Assembly: GCA_963851045.1 (NCBI GenBank)
Contig: CAWKNC010000002.1
Coordinates: 1,798,001-1,862,000 of the forward strand
Direction: 5' to 3'
Length of the DNA: 64,000 nucleotides
DNA from: WHSW01 sp963851045
GTDB lineage: Bacteria; Actinomycetota; Thermoleophilia; Solirubrobacterales; 70-9
Shown: positions 33,845 to 41,727 of the stretch, piece by piece
Layout: each line of letters opens with the position of its first letter
Numbering within the stretch: position 1 is the first letter of the stretch
Program-made: the position numbers and the translations under genes
The notes under the pieces: model-generated
What the model saw: the letters and a program-made list of their open reading frames with translations, nothing else
What the model was told of the DNA's origin: nothing
Database searches by the model: none

Positions 33845-34291
33845 TCAGCCGCAGACGGGCCAGTGCTGAGCGCCGTCTCGCTTCATCAGCAAGATCGCGA
33901 CAACCGCTTGAGTGCGATACGGAAAGGCGATCGGATCGCCGCCGGGGCTCTTAGGCGAGGCCTTCCAGGTCGAGCGCATGAACTGAAACGCGCCGCGGTA
34001 GAGGCCGCCGCTGCCGATCGCTTTCGGATTGCCGCCGGACTCGCACTGGCTGGTGGAACGAGCCCAGCGCTTGTGCTTTTTCGTCTGGCGGTTCCAGATC
34101 CGCTCGTACTTGGTTCCGACTCGGTCGGTCGATTGACCGGCGTTCGGTGCTGCGGTCGATCCGCCGCCCGAGCTCACTCCCCCACTGCCGGCGCTGGCCT
34201 GGGAGGCCAGCACGCCGAGGACGAAGAAGGTCAGTGCGGTGGCAGCCGCAGCAATAAGAAATCGCTTGGTTGTCAGGGCACCGAGGTGCAT
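33845..34291 (-). CDS. Exported transglycosylase (Rpf/SLT-like)
   Basis: 148 residues. A hydrophobic segment (FLIAAAATALTFFVLGVLASQASA) exports or anchors it. After a low-complexity Gly/Ser linker, the domain reads WARSTSQCESGGNPKAIGSGGLYRGAFQFMRSTW, with the catalytic-type Glu directly after the first Cys and the GxFQF element of the lysozyme-like transglycosylase/resuscitation-promoting-factor family; a second Cys closes the protein (HWPVCG). It would cleave peptidoglycan glycan strands in the wall. Its 173-base leader contains a c-di-AMP riboswitch, the known control of cell-wall hydrolases in Actinobacteria. Confidence 0.85.
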   Translation of the reverse strand: MHLGALTTKRFLIAAAATALTFFVLGVLASQASAGSGGVSSGGGSTAAPNAGQSTDRVGTKYERIWNRQTKKHKRWARSTSQCESGGNPKAIGSGGLYRGAFQFMRSTWKASPKSPGGDPIAFPYRTQAVVAILLMKRDGAQHWPVCG

Positions 34292-34305
34292 CTAATTTCA
34301 CGCTC

Positions 34306-34440
34306 CGCTCTCGTCACGCTTACGGGGTTAGCTGACGGGCTCGCGCGAAACTGAGAGCTGCGCTACACGGCCTTAGACCGCGATTCGCCCCAACACTTGG
34401 GCCCCCCGCTCCCAGGCCGCTTGGTGGCCAAGGACTCAGC
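34306..34440 (-). promoter_or_regulatory. Cyclic-di-AMP (ydaO/yuaA) riboswitch
   Basis: On the minus strand the leader contains the two best conserved ydaO segments in the right order: a 5' block GGGAGCGGGGGGCCCAAG (34396-34413) followed by GGGGCGAAT (34383-34391), and a 3' block CCCGTCAGCTAACCCCGT with AAGCG (34317-34339). It sits directly before an Rpf/SLT-like gene, the usual actinobacterial target; c-di-AMP binding normally turns such genes off. Ends are approximate. Confidence 0.85.
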
Positions 34441-34460
34441 AGGACGCGAGATATTAGCAG

Positions 34461-34483
34461 AGTGTTAGCGGACCACTAACACT
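34461..34483 (-). terminator. Candidate terminator overlapping the SURNod19 gene stop
   Basis: AGTGTTAG and CTAACACT (8-bp perfect stem, 7-base loop) include the TAA stop of the minus-strand gene and are followed on that strand by AT-rich CTGCTAATATCT. It separates that gene from the riboswitch leader. Confidence 0.4.
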
Positions 34484-36216
34484 TGCCTGGGTGCGGTCTG
34501 CTCAGCCGCCGGCTCAGCGCTTGCCGCTCTGACGCGGATTGAGCCGCGCATGAACGGGTGGATCCGGCAGAAATATGTGTAGGTGCCTGGATTCTCGAGC
34601 GCCGGCGTCGTGTACACGGACGAGCCGGTCGTTACCTCCCGGCTGGTACCCGTACCGAAGCCGAGCTGGCCGGAGTCGAAGTCAATCGGGCCGCGCGCCA
34701 GCGGATAGCCGATCCCTGAGCCACGATTGCACGGTGCCTTACAGGAGGTCACCGAGTGCCAGACCTGGGCCTCATCAGCCTGTCCGAAGAGCGCGTCCTC
34801 ATTGGTGAATGTGACGCTCTGACCGGCCTTGACAGTCGGCGGGCGCATCGCGTTGGCCGGGAACCCTGAGATCGCCGAGAAGCCACCTCGGGAGAAGAAG
34901 TAGCCATCGATGTCGATCCCGGACTTCGCGACGTTCTTGCGCCTCGCCTTGAGATCGCGGGGGTCGGGAAGGCCGAGCTTCTTGTTTGCCTTCGCGTCGA
35001 TGTTCTCGGGCAGGCGCCCGTGGGTGAGGATGCCGCCGGCGTCGTACATCGCCTTGACAGCCGCATCGTCGTCGAACGGATCCTTGGCGGCAGGGTCATA
35101 GGTCGAGCTGTACGCGAGCGGAAGGATTCCCATCGCCTCGTACCAAGACGCCTTGCGAATGTCGTAGGTGACGTCGACCGAAACGGTGTCGCCCTTTTTG
35201 AGGCTGACCCGCCAGTCGGCGCGCGTCGCGGTCATGCTCACGTCCCAGGAGACTGCGCCGGCCGGCTCGTAGTACTTCGCATGGGAGCGGAAGAGCTGTC
35301 GGATCTCCGCCGGGTCGTCGCCGTCGACGGTGCCCGCATCGGGGCCGTCGCGCGCCACCTGGAGGTCGACGAAGAGACCTCCCGGATGCAGGTGCCCGGC
35401 TCCGAAGACGAGTGTCTGCGGATCGCGCAGCGTCCAGGAACGCGCGCCGGAGATCTTGTCGGCCTCGGCCGAGCTCGGCAGTGCCGGATTGCTCGAGACC
35501 TCCTCGGGGAAGACGAACTGCCCGTCGCCGTTGCTGTCGTAGCTGCGGCGGGCATCGAACACGGGGTACACCTGCGGCGCGCCCGCGACGTCAAGCCACT
35601 GAATGTGAGCCGGATTGATATCGGTGCGCGCCGGCGTTGTCTGCGGTACCCAGTCGATCTCCCAGGTGATGTAGACCTGGCGACCCGAGGTCGAGTTGAG
35701 GTTGTGGATCATGTAGTTGAGGCCCCACGTGGCATCGCCGCCAACCTCGATCCCGTAGCCCTGCGGCATCTTCGGAATCGTCTTCTCCTCACCGGAGGCG
35801 AAGGTCGGCCCGCCGGTGGGCGCAAGCCAGACCACGTGATGCAGGTGCAGGTCCCAGACGCTCGGCGTCGTCAGCTTGCCCTTGGGCCTGATCTCGACCA
35901 TGCTCGGCTTGAAGCGGGTGATGAAGCCCTTTGCTTTCGAGCCGGGGTTGAAGACGGTGGTGTCGGCCGGACCGCTGACGTGCGCGGCGTTCGGGCAGGT
36001 CTTCGTCGACGCGAAAAGATTCAGGTTCTGGCCGCTGTAAACCGTGATCGGGTCGGTCCGGCACGTGAACGTCGACATGTCCGGATAGCTCGCAGCGGCG
36101 AGGATCGGTTCCTTGGAGCCCTTGGGCTTCGCTTCGGCGATCGCGACGCCGCCCAAAGCGACGACGGCAACCACGGCCATGGTCGTCGAGGCCAAGCGTC
36201 CAGCATCCCTGCTCAT
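34465..36216 (-). CDS. Exported SURNod19-type protein fused to a C-terminal cupredoxin
   Basis: 583 residues from ATG 36216, chosen because GGAGG lies seven bases before it. Signal peptide near the N-terminus (TMAVVAVVALGGVAIAEA). The central part resembles SURNod19-like domains: WDLHLHHVVWL with paired His, AGHLHPGGLFVDLQ and a DSNGDGQFVFPEE loop that looks like an EF-hand calcium site. The C-terminal ~110 residues are a blue-copper fold with candidate type-1 ligands His487 (WHSV), Cys550, His553 and Met556 in YFCRIHPFMRG. It is probably an extracytoplasmic copper protein; substrate or electron partner unknown. It is divergent from the Ppx/GppA gene. Confidence 0.75.
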   Translation of the reverse strand: MSRDAGRLASTTMAVVAVVALGGVAIAEAKPKGSKEPILAAASYPDMSTFTCRTDPITVYSGQNLNLFASTKTCPNAAHVSGPADTTVFNPGSKAKGFITRFKPSMVEIRPKGKLTTPSVWDLHLHHVVWLAPTGGPTFASGEEKTIPKMPQGYGIEVGGDATWGLNYMIHNLNSTSGRQVYITWEIDWVPQTTPARTDINPAHIQWLDVAGAPQVYPVFDARRSYDSNGDGQFVFPEEVSSNPALPSSAEADKISGARSWTLRDPQTLVFGAGHLHPGGLFVDLQVARDGPDAGTVDGDDPAEIRQLFRSHAKYYEPAGAVSWDVSMTATRADWRVSLKKGDTVSVDVTYDIRKASWYEAMGILPLAYSSTYDPAAKDPFDDDAAVKAMYDAGGILTHGRLPENIDAKANKKLGLPDPRDLKARRKNVAKSGIDIDGYFFSRGGFSAISGFPANAMRPPTVKAGQSVTFTNEDALFGQADEAQVWHSVTSCKAPCNRGSGIGYPLARGPIDFDSGQLGFGTGTSREVTTGSSVYTTPALENPGTYTYFCRIHPFMRGSIRVRAASAEPAAEQTAPRQVLVVR

Positions 36217-36293
36217 CCTTTGCACCTCCATAGTGTGACTGCTAACCCGACCGAGTGCGGATCGACTCGCCGTCGCGCCTACTATCCGCGCCG

Positions 36294-37211
36294 ATGCGAG
36301 TCGCCGTCGTGGACATGGGCACCAACTCGACGCGGCTTTTGGTCGCCGACGTCGATGGCGGCCGCGTGCATGAGGTCGAGCGCCGCTCCACGGTCACCCG
36401 GCTGGGTCGCGGCGTCGACACCTCTGCTCAGCTCGCCGCCGAGGCGATCGAAGACGTTTGTCGCGCGGTGGCGGAATACATCACGATCTACGACGAGCTC
36501 GGCGCGGAGAAGATCATCGCGATCGCGACCAGCGCGGTGCGGGATGCGGAAAACTCCGCCGTGTTCTTGGCCGAGCTTCGCGAGCGGTTCGCGCTCGACG
36601 CAGAGATCCTCGATGGCACGCGCGAGGCCCACCTGACCTACTTGGGCGCCACGGCCGCGCGGGCGCCGGGCGATAGCACGCTGGTCGTCGATATCGGCGG
36701 TGGGTCGACCGAGCTCGTGATCGGCAACGGCGACGATGTCGCCTTCCACGCATCGCTTCAGGTCGGAACCGTGCGCCACACCGAGCGCCACCTCCCCGCC
36801 GACCCCCCGAGCGCCGCCGAGCTTGAGGCGCTTGCCAACGACGTTCGCAGCCTGATCGCCGGGGCGCTCGAGGGCGCGGCGCTCGCAAGTGCTGCCATTG
36901 GCATCGGGGTCGCGGGCACGCCGACATCGCTTGCGGCAATCGACCAGCGCCTCGATCCCTACGACCCCGATCAGGTCCATGGCTACAGGCTGTCGCTGGG
37001 ATCGATCCAGCGGATGTTCTCCGAGCTCGCGGCAATGCCGCTTTCCAAGCGTCTCGAGGTCCGCGGTCTGCACGCGGGACGAGCCCCCACGATCGTTGCC
37101 GGCGTCGTCATCCTCATCCAGGTCATGCGCGCTTTCGGGCTTTCGGAGATCGAGGTCTCCGAGCACGACATCCTCTGGGGCGCGGCGCTCGATACCGCCG
37201 CGGTCGGCTGA
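36294..37211 (+). CDS. Ppx/GppA-family phosphatase (exopolyphosphatase / pppGpp phosphatase)
   Basis: 305 residues, ASKHA fold. Phosphate-1 VVDMGTNSTRLLVADV, ATSAVRDAEN, TREAHLTYLGA with the catalytic Glu, and the phosphate-2 VVDIGGGSTELVIG are complete. At about 300 residues it matches the short, one-fold form common in Actinobacteria (Ppx1/Ppx2) and lacks the C-terminal HD domain of E. coli Ppx. It splits terminal phosphate from polyphosphate, or pppGpp. Start ATG 36294 lies right before the conserved strand. It converges with the glycoside hydrolase at 37222. Confidence 0.88.
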   Translation: MRVAVVDMGTNSTRLLVADVDGGRVHEVERRSTVTRLGRGVDTSAQLAAEAIEDVCRAVAEYITIYDELGAEKIIAIATSAVRDAENSAVFLAELRERFALDAEILDGTREAHLTYLGATAARAPGDSTLVVDIGGGSTELVIGNGDDVAFHASLQVGTVRHTERHLPADPPSAAELEALANDVRSLIAGALEGAALASAAIGIGVAGTPTSLAAIDQRLDPYDPDQVHGYRLSLGSIQRMFSELAAMPLSKRLEVRGLHAGRAPTIVAGVVILIQVMRAFGLSEIEVSEHDILWGAALDTAAVG

Positions 37212-37226
37212 CGAGAGCTCGTCAGC
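37207..37226. terminator. Candidate bidirectional terminator between convergent genes
   Basis: GCTGACGA (37207-37214) and TCGTCAGC (37219-37226) form an 8-bp perfect stem with a GAGC loop that spans the stop codons of both convergent genes. No U-tract. Confidence 0.45.
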
Positions 37227-38571
37227 AGCCGGCTCCGCTGACCTCACGGACCTTGATCAGCGCGCAGTAGGCGGGCTTTGGCACGAGGTTCTGACTGACG
37301 ACGCCGAAGCCACCCTCGCGGCCGGCGAGCGACGGGGCCTCCACAAAGCGGTGAACAACGGCGAGCTCGATGCCGCCGACATGGCGGAAGAGGTCGTAGA
37401 AATCGGTCAGCGCCTGGGCCTGCTGCTGCTCGGAGTAGGCCTGGTCGCCGGTGGTCGAAGCGCCGAACTCCGTCGCCCATAGCGGTACCGACGAGGCGTT
37501 GTAGCGAGCGGTGACGTTTTGGATCTTGCCGAGGTGGACGCGGACGTCGGTCACGTAGTCCTCATCGGGTCCGACTCCCGGATACGGGTGGATGCCGATC
37601 GCGTCCGCTGAGGCGACGGCCCCGTTCTCGAACATCGAGATCAAGAAGTCGCGGAAGCCGATCGAACCGCTCGTGTCGTTATCGGAGTGCGGCGAGAGGC
37701 CGGCGCTGACGACCGTCGTGCCCGGCACCTGCTGGTGCAGGGCGTCACCGACCGTCTTCAGCATCTTCGCGTAGTCGTTGGGCTCCGGCGGGCCGCCCCA
37801 ATAAAGCGGGTAGTTGGGCTCGTTCCAGACCTCGAAGCCGACCGAGTCCGAGTAGCGCTTCGCCGCCTGGACAGCGAACGAGGCGAACTCGTCGTAGTGG
37901 TCGACGTCGGGATGGAGATCGCCCTTGCCGCTGGCGCATGCCTGCGGCTGGGCCTGTGCCCAGCACGGTGCGTCGATCAGCACCCAGAGCGGGCGGATGC
38001 CGCGGTCGGCGAGGTTGTCGTAAAGGACATCGGAGCCGTACCAGTTGAACCGGTTCGGATCGCCCTCGACGCCGCGCCACGAGAGGGCGACGCGAGCGAC
38101 GGTGGCACCGGTGTCCTGAAGCATGTTGAGAGCCTGGTTCGACTGAAAGATCCAGTTGTCGTTGAAGCCGAACACCGGCGGTGGATCGGGGGCGTCGAGC
38201 AACGGCGCAACGGGCTGGCGCTGGTTCTCGCACTTGTCGACGATCCATGTGTTGGACTTGCGCTTCCAGCGCGCCTTGCCGGCGCACGCGTACGGAACCT
38301 GGCCCGGGTAGAGGCCCTCCGCACGCCAGCCGCAGATCCACTTCGAGTAGTTCGGCCTGCCCTTCTTCTTCACCGGTCCGCAGCTGGCGATCCGCTTGAC
38401 GGTGATGCCGTTTCGCTCCTCCACGATCGTTTTCGCGGTCTTGACGAGCTTGGCGCGATTGACGCCGTGCTCGGTCTTGACGCCGTTCCCGGCGGGCTTG
38501 GCGAGCGCGCTCGCCGAGGAGAACGCGATCAGCGTGGCCAGCATTGAAATCGTCGTGGGTGCCCTGCGCAT
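37222..38571 (-). CDS. Exported clan GH-A-like glycoside hydrolase with Cys-rich N-terminal domain
   Basis: 449 residues, a clear paralogue of the enzyme at 15973. Signal peptide (LATLIAFSSASALA), then the same four-Cys domain (CGWRAEGLYPGQVPYACAGKA), then the catalytic barrel with acid/base Glu251 in FEVWNEPNYPLYWGG and nucleophile Glu368 in LWATEFGAST. SAGLSPHSDND and IHPYPGVGPDEDYV are shared almost word for word with the paralogue, while linkers differ. Secreted; substrate unknown. AGGAAC lies before its ATG. Confidence 0.82.
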   Translation of the reverse strand: MRRAPTTISMLATLIAFSSASALAKPAGNGVKTEHGVNRAKLVKTAKTIVEERNGITVKRIASCGPVKKKGRPNYSKWICGWRAEGLYPGQVPYACAGKARWKRKSNTWIVDKCENQRQPVAPLLDAPDPPPVFGFNDNWIFQSNQALNMLQDTGATVARVALSWRGVEGDPNRFNWYGSDVLYDNLADRGIRPLWVLIDAPCWAQAQPQACASGKGDLHPDVDHYDEFASFAVQAAKRYSDSVGFEVWNEPNYPLYWGGPPEPNDYAKMLKTVGDALHQQVPGTTVVSAGLSPHSDNDTSGSIGFRDFLISMFENGAVASADAIGIHPYPGVGPDEDYVTDVRVHLGKIQNVTARYNASSVPLWATEFGASTTGDQAYSEQQQAQALTDFYDLFRHVGGIELAVVHRFVEAPSLAGREGGFGVVSQNLVPKPAYCALIKVREVSGAGC

Positions 38572-38634
38572 TGATGTTCCTATCGGCCCTGTCAGATCAA
38601 CCCTGAAGAGCGCTGGACGTCACGGTCCCCGCTT

Positions 38635-40908
38635 GTGCGGAGCGATACGCTGCCCGGGCTCGTGTCCGAGGCCGTCCACTACCGCACCTGTCCTTTCTGC
38701 GAAGCGACATGCGGGCTTGAGGTGACGATGCGCGGCGAGGAGGTTCTCTCCGTTCGCGGCGACGCCGACGATGTCTTCTCTCGCGGGTTTCTCTGTCCCA
38801 AGTCGCAGGGGCTGAAGCAGCTGCACGAGGACCCCGACCTACTCGAGCGCCCGCTTGTGCGCCGTGACGGCGAGCTCGTCGAGGCCAGCTGGGAGGAGGC
38901 ATTCGATGCGGTGGCAGAGGGGCTCGGCCGTGTGCTCGAGGCGGGAGGGCGCGACGCCGTCGCGGTCTACCTCGGCAACCCCGCCGCGCACAGCCTTGGC
39001 CCAACGCTCTACGCCCCGGCCCTGCTGAAGGCGATTGGGACGAAGAACATCTTCTCGGCCTCCACCGTCGATCAGATGCCCAAGCAGGTCGCGGCCGGGC
39101 TGATGTTCGGCGGAGGCCTCAGCGTCCCCATCCCCGACGTCGACCGCACCGACCACTTCCTCATCCTCGGCGCCAACCCGCTCGTGTCCAACGGCTCGCT
39201 GCTGACCGCCCCCAACATGCGCGGGCGGATACGGGCGATCCGCGAGCGCGGCGGCAAGGTCGTGGTCGTCGACCCGCGCCGCAGCCGCACGGCCAAGGAG
39301 GCCAGCGAGCACCACTTCATCCGTCCCGGCACGGACGCGCACCTGCTGTTTGCGATCGTGAACGCGCTGATTGCCGACGATCGTGCGGACCCCGGCCGGC
39401 TGGCCGAGATGACCATCGGGGCGGACGAGATCGAGTCGCTCGCACGACCATTCACGCCGGAGGCGGTCGCTGCGGTGTGCGGCATCGACGCCGAGGAGAT
39501 CCGGCGGATGGCGGCAGAGCTCGCCGCTGCCGAGCGCGCCGCGGTCTACGGCCGGATCGGGACCACCACCCAGCGCTTTGGCACGCTCGCGAGCTGGCTC
39601 GTCGACGTCATCAACTACCTCACGGGCAACCTCGACCGCGAGGGCGGTGCGATGTTCGCTCTGGCCGCGGCAGGTCAGCGCAATTCGTCGGGCCGCGGGG
39701 GGCGGGGTCGCGGCGTCGTCACCGGGCGCTGGACAAGCCGCGTTGCCGGAATGCCCGAGTCGTTCGGCGAGCTTCCCGTCGCCGCGCTGACCGGCGAGAT
39801 GACGACCCCGGGCGAGGGCCAGGTGCGGGCGCTGGTGACCATCGCCGGCAATCCCCTCGTCTCGACTCCGGATTCGGCCGCGCTCACCGAGGCCGTCGGC
39901 GACCTCGACTTCATGGTCAGCGTCGATATCTACGTCAACGAGACGACCCGCCACGCCGATGTCATCCTCCCCGCGCCCGAGCCTCTCGCCAAGGCGCACT
40001 ACGACGCCGCGCTCTACCAGCTCGCGATTCGCTCGGTTGCGAACTGGTCGCCCGCGATCCTCGAGCTCGAGGATGGCCGCCCGCACGAGTGGGAGATCAT
40101 TCTGCGGTTGGCGGCGATCGCCGCGGGCCAGGGGGCCGATGCCGACATCGAGGCCTGGGACGAGCTCGTCCTTCACACGATGATCGGCCGTGAGGTCGCG
40201 CTTGCCGGCTCACCCATCGAGGGCCGCGCGGCCGACGAGATCGCCGCCGCGCTGGGCGACCGCCGCGGACCGGAACGCCTGGTCGACTTCCTGCTTCGGG
40301 TCGGGCCCTTCGGCGAGGGCTTCGGCGCCAATCCCGACGGCCTCACGCTGGCAAGGCTCGAGGACGCCCCGCATGGGGTCGACATGGGCGCGATGCGCCC
40401 GCGCCTACCGGAGGTGCTTCGCACCGCCTCGGGCAAGATCGAACTCGCGCCCGAGGCGATCGTCGCCGATGTGCCGCGACTGGAGGCGTCGCTCGCGGAG
40501 CACCGAAACGGCGACATGGTCCTGATCGGACGCCGCCAGCTGCGCTCGAACAACTCGTGGATGCACAACCTCCCCGCCCTGGTGAAGGGCAAGGACCGCT
40601 GCACCATGCAGGTCCATCCCGACGACGCCGTTCGCCTCGGTCTCGCCGCCGACGGCCACGCCCGCGTCACGTCCAGCTCCGGTGAGCTCGTCGTCCCGGT
40701 CGAGGTCACCGCCGAGATCATGCCCGGCGTCGTCTCGATCCCCCACGGCTGGGGCCACGACGAGCCTGGCAACCGGATGACCGTCGCCGCCGAGCACGCC
40801 GGCGTCAACTCGAACGTGCTCGCCCCCGTGGAGGTCGACGCACCGTCGGGCAACGCGGTCCTCAACGGCATCCCGGTCGAGGTCGCCGCCGCGGACCGCG
40901 ACCGTTAG
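38635..40908 (+). CDS. Molybdopterin oxidoreductase with N-terminal [4Fe-4S] site
   Basis: 757 residues, DMSO-reductase superfamily. Cys19, Cys22, Cys26 and Cys54 (CX2CX3CX27C) bind a 4Fe-4S cluster; VVVDPRRSRTAKEASEHH, GRIGTTTQRFGTLASWLVDVINYLTGNLDREGG and the C-terminal VHPDDAVRLGLAADGHARV beta-barrel bind the bis-pterin cofactor. No Tat signal, so it is cytoplasmic. In the region where the Mo ligand usually lies (SASTVDQMPKQ) there is no Cys or Sec, so the ligand may be Asp or Ser, as in nitrate- or DMSO-type enzymes. GTG 38635 is used; GTG 38662 is an alternative closer to the Fe-S motif. Substrate unknown, no partner subunit next door. Confidence 0.85.
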   Translation: MRSDTLPGLVSEAVHYRTCPFCEATCGLEVTMRGEEVLSVRGDADDVFSRGFLCPKSQGLKQLHEDPDLLERPLVRRDGELVEASWEEAFDAVAEGLGRVLEAGGRDAVAVYLGNPAAHSLGPTLYAPALLKAIGTKNIFSASTVDQMPKQVAAGLMFGGGLSVPIPDVDRTDHFLILGANPLVSNGSLLTAPNMRGRIRAIRERGGKVVVVDPRRSRTAKEASEHHFIRPGTDAHLLFAIVNALIADDRADPGRLAEMTIGADEIESLARPFTPEAVAAVCGIDAEEIRRMAAELAAAERAAVYGRIGTTTQRFGTLASWLVDVINYLTGNLDREGGAMFALAAAGQRNSSGRGGRGRGVVTGRWTSRVAGMPESFGELPVAALTGEMTTPGEGQVRALVTIAGNPLVSTPDSAALTEAVGDLDFMVSVDIYVNETTRHADVILPAPEPLAKAHYDAALYQLAIRSVANWSPAILELEDGRPHEWEIILRLAAIAAGQGADADIEAWDELVLHTMIGREVALAGSPIEGRAADEIAAALGDRRGPERLVDFLLRVGPFGEGFGANPDGLTLARLEDAPHGVDMGAMRPRLPEVLRTASGKIELAPEAIVADVPRLEASLAEHRNGDMVLIGRRQLRSNNSWMHNLPALVKGKDRCTMQVHPDDAVRLGLAADGHARVTSSSGELVVPVEVTAEIMPGVVSIPHGWGHDEPGNRMTVAAEHAGVNSNVLAPVEVDAPSGNAVLNGIPVEVAAADRDR

Positions 40909-41351
40909 ATCTTTAGCTCGTACTCCAAGAGCGTCTCGGCGGTGCCGCCGACGCGGTCGTAGACGGTGTGCGCGCGCTTGTTGTCCGGCATGGTGAACCA
41001 GCTGATCACCGGCGCGCCGTGGACGCGAGCCACGTTGGCGACCGCCTCGATCAGGGCATCGGCATGGCCAGCGCCGCGAGCTGACTCGGCGACGAAGAGG
41101 TCGTCCATGACGACCACGCGAGCGCCGTTGAGGCTCGACCACTTCCACTGGTTGAGCGCGAAGCCAACGACCTCGTCGTCCTCACCCGTCGCGACGAGCA
41201 TGAAGGCGGTCTCCTCGGACGCGGCGATCACGTCGCGCGCCATCGCCTCGAGCTGCTCGTCCGTGGGGTTGGTCTCATAGAAGGTGACGTAACCGCGAAG
41301 CAGCGGGCCGAGCGCGGGCAGGTCCGCCTCGGTTGCCTCGCGGACAGCCAT
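40905..41351 (-). CDS. GNAT-family N-acetyltransferase
   Basis: 148 residues with the GNAT order: N-terminal VREATEADLPALGPLLRGYV, strand VVVMDDLFVAESARGAGHADALIEAV containing the acetyl-CoA Arg/Gln-x-x-Gly-x-Gly/Ala loop (ARGAGHA), and C-terminal AHTVYDRVGGTAETLLEYEL. Such proteins acetylate amines of small molecules or proteins; the substrate is not evident. The start overlaps the previous gene's stop by one base, and its 3' end overlaps the Mo-enzyme gene by 4 bp in convergent orientation. Confidence 0.88.
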   Translation of the reverse strand: MAVREATEADLPALGPLLRGYVTFYETNPTDEQLEAMARDVIAASEETAFMLVATGEDDEVVGFALNQWKWSSLNGARVVVMDDLFVAESARGAGHADALIEAVANVARVHGAPVISWFTMPDNKRAHTVYDRVGGTAETLLEYELKI

Positions 41352-41602
41352 CAGCTGCTCTGCTCCGCCCCGGCGGATAGGACGACGCCGCGCTCATAGA
41401 TCTCGTCGATCTCCTCGGCCGGAATCTCCTCACGGCCCCCGGGCAGGATCGAATTGCGATCCAAGACGATGGAATCGAAGATGTCGCTGCCCTCGTCGGC
41501 CTGCACCGCGGCAACGACGCCAATTCGCTCCCCATCGGCACTGAAGACATCGGCGCCCTTCTCGAGCGTCAGATAAGAGATCGGGTCGCCGAGATCCTCC
41601 AT
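41351..41602 (-). CDS. PRC-barrel/DUF2171-like small protein
   Basis: 83 residues. The sequence ISYLTLEKGADVFSADGERIGVVAAVQADEGSDIFDSIVLD gives a six-strand beta pattern with the GERIGVV turn common to PRC-barrel and DUF2171 proteins, and an IPAEEIDEIYERGVVLS tail. Usually a minor structural or RNA/protein-binding module; no catalytic residues. Cytosolic. Coupled to the GNAT gene by a one-base overlap. Confidence 0.75.
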   Translation of the reverse strand: MEDLGDPISYLTLEKGADVFSADGERIGVVAAVQADEGSDIFDSIVLDRNSILPGGREEIPAEEIDEIYERGVVLSAGAEQSS

Positions 41603-41644
41603 CGAGGTCGCAGACTACTCCGCGCCGCAACCACACCTCGAGTG

Positions 41645-41677
41645 ACGTATCCGTCGGGACCCTCCCGACGGATACGT
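41645..41677. promoter_or_regulatory. Perfect 15-bp inverted repeat in divergent region
   Basis: ACGTATCCGTCGGGA and TCCCGACGGATACGT with a CCC spacer, between two outward-facing genes, followed only by CTTTC. It would make a strong hairpin, yet its site between start codons suggests an operator or leader attenuator as much as a terminator. Confidence 0.6.
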
Positions 41678-41727
41678 CTTTCGGCGCGTTTTCGGGGCGG
41701 TGCGCCGGCGCCGCGTAGGCTCCGGCC

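Noticed and set aside
41645..41677. Treating the 33-bp palindrome as an ordinary terminator
   Set aside because: It lies between two divergent starts, with no gene ending nearby and no good T-tract.
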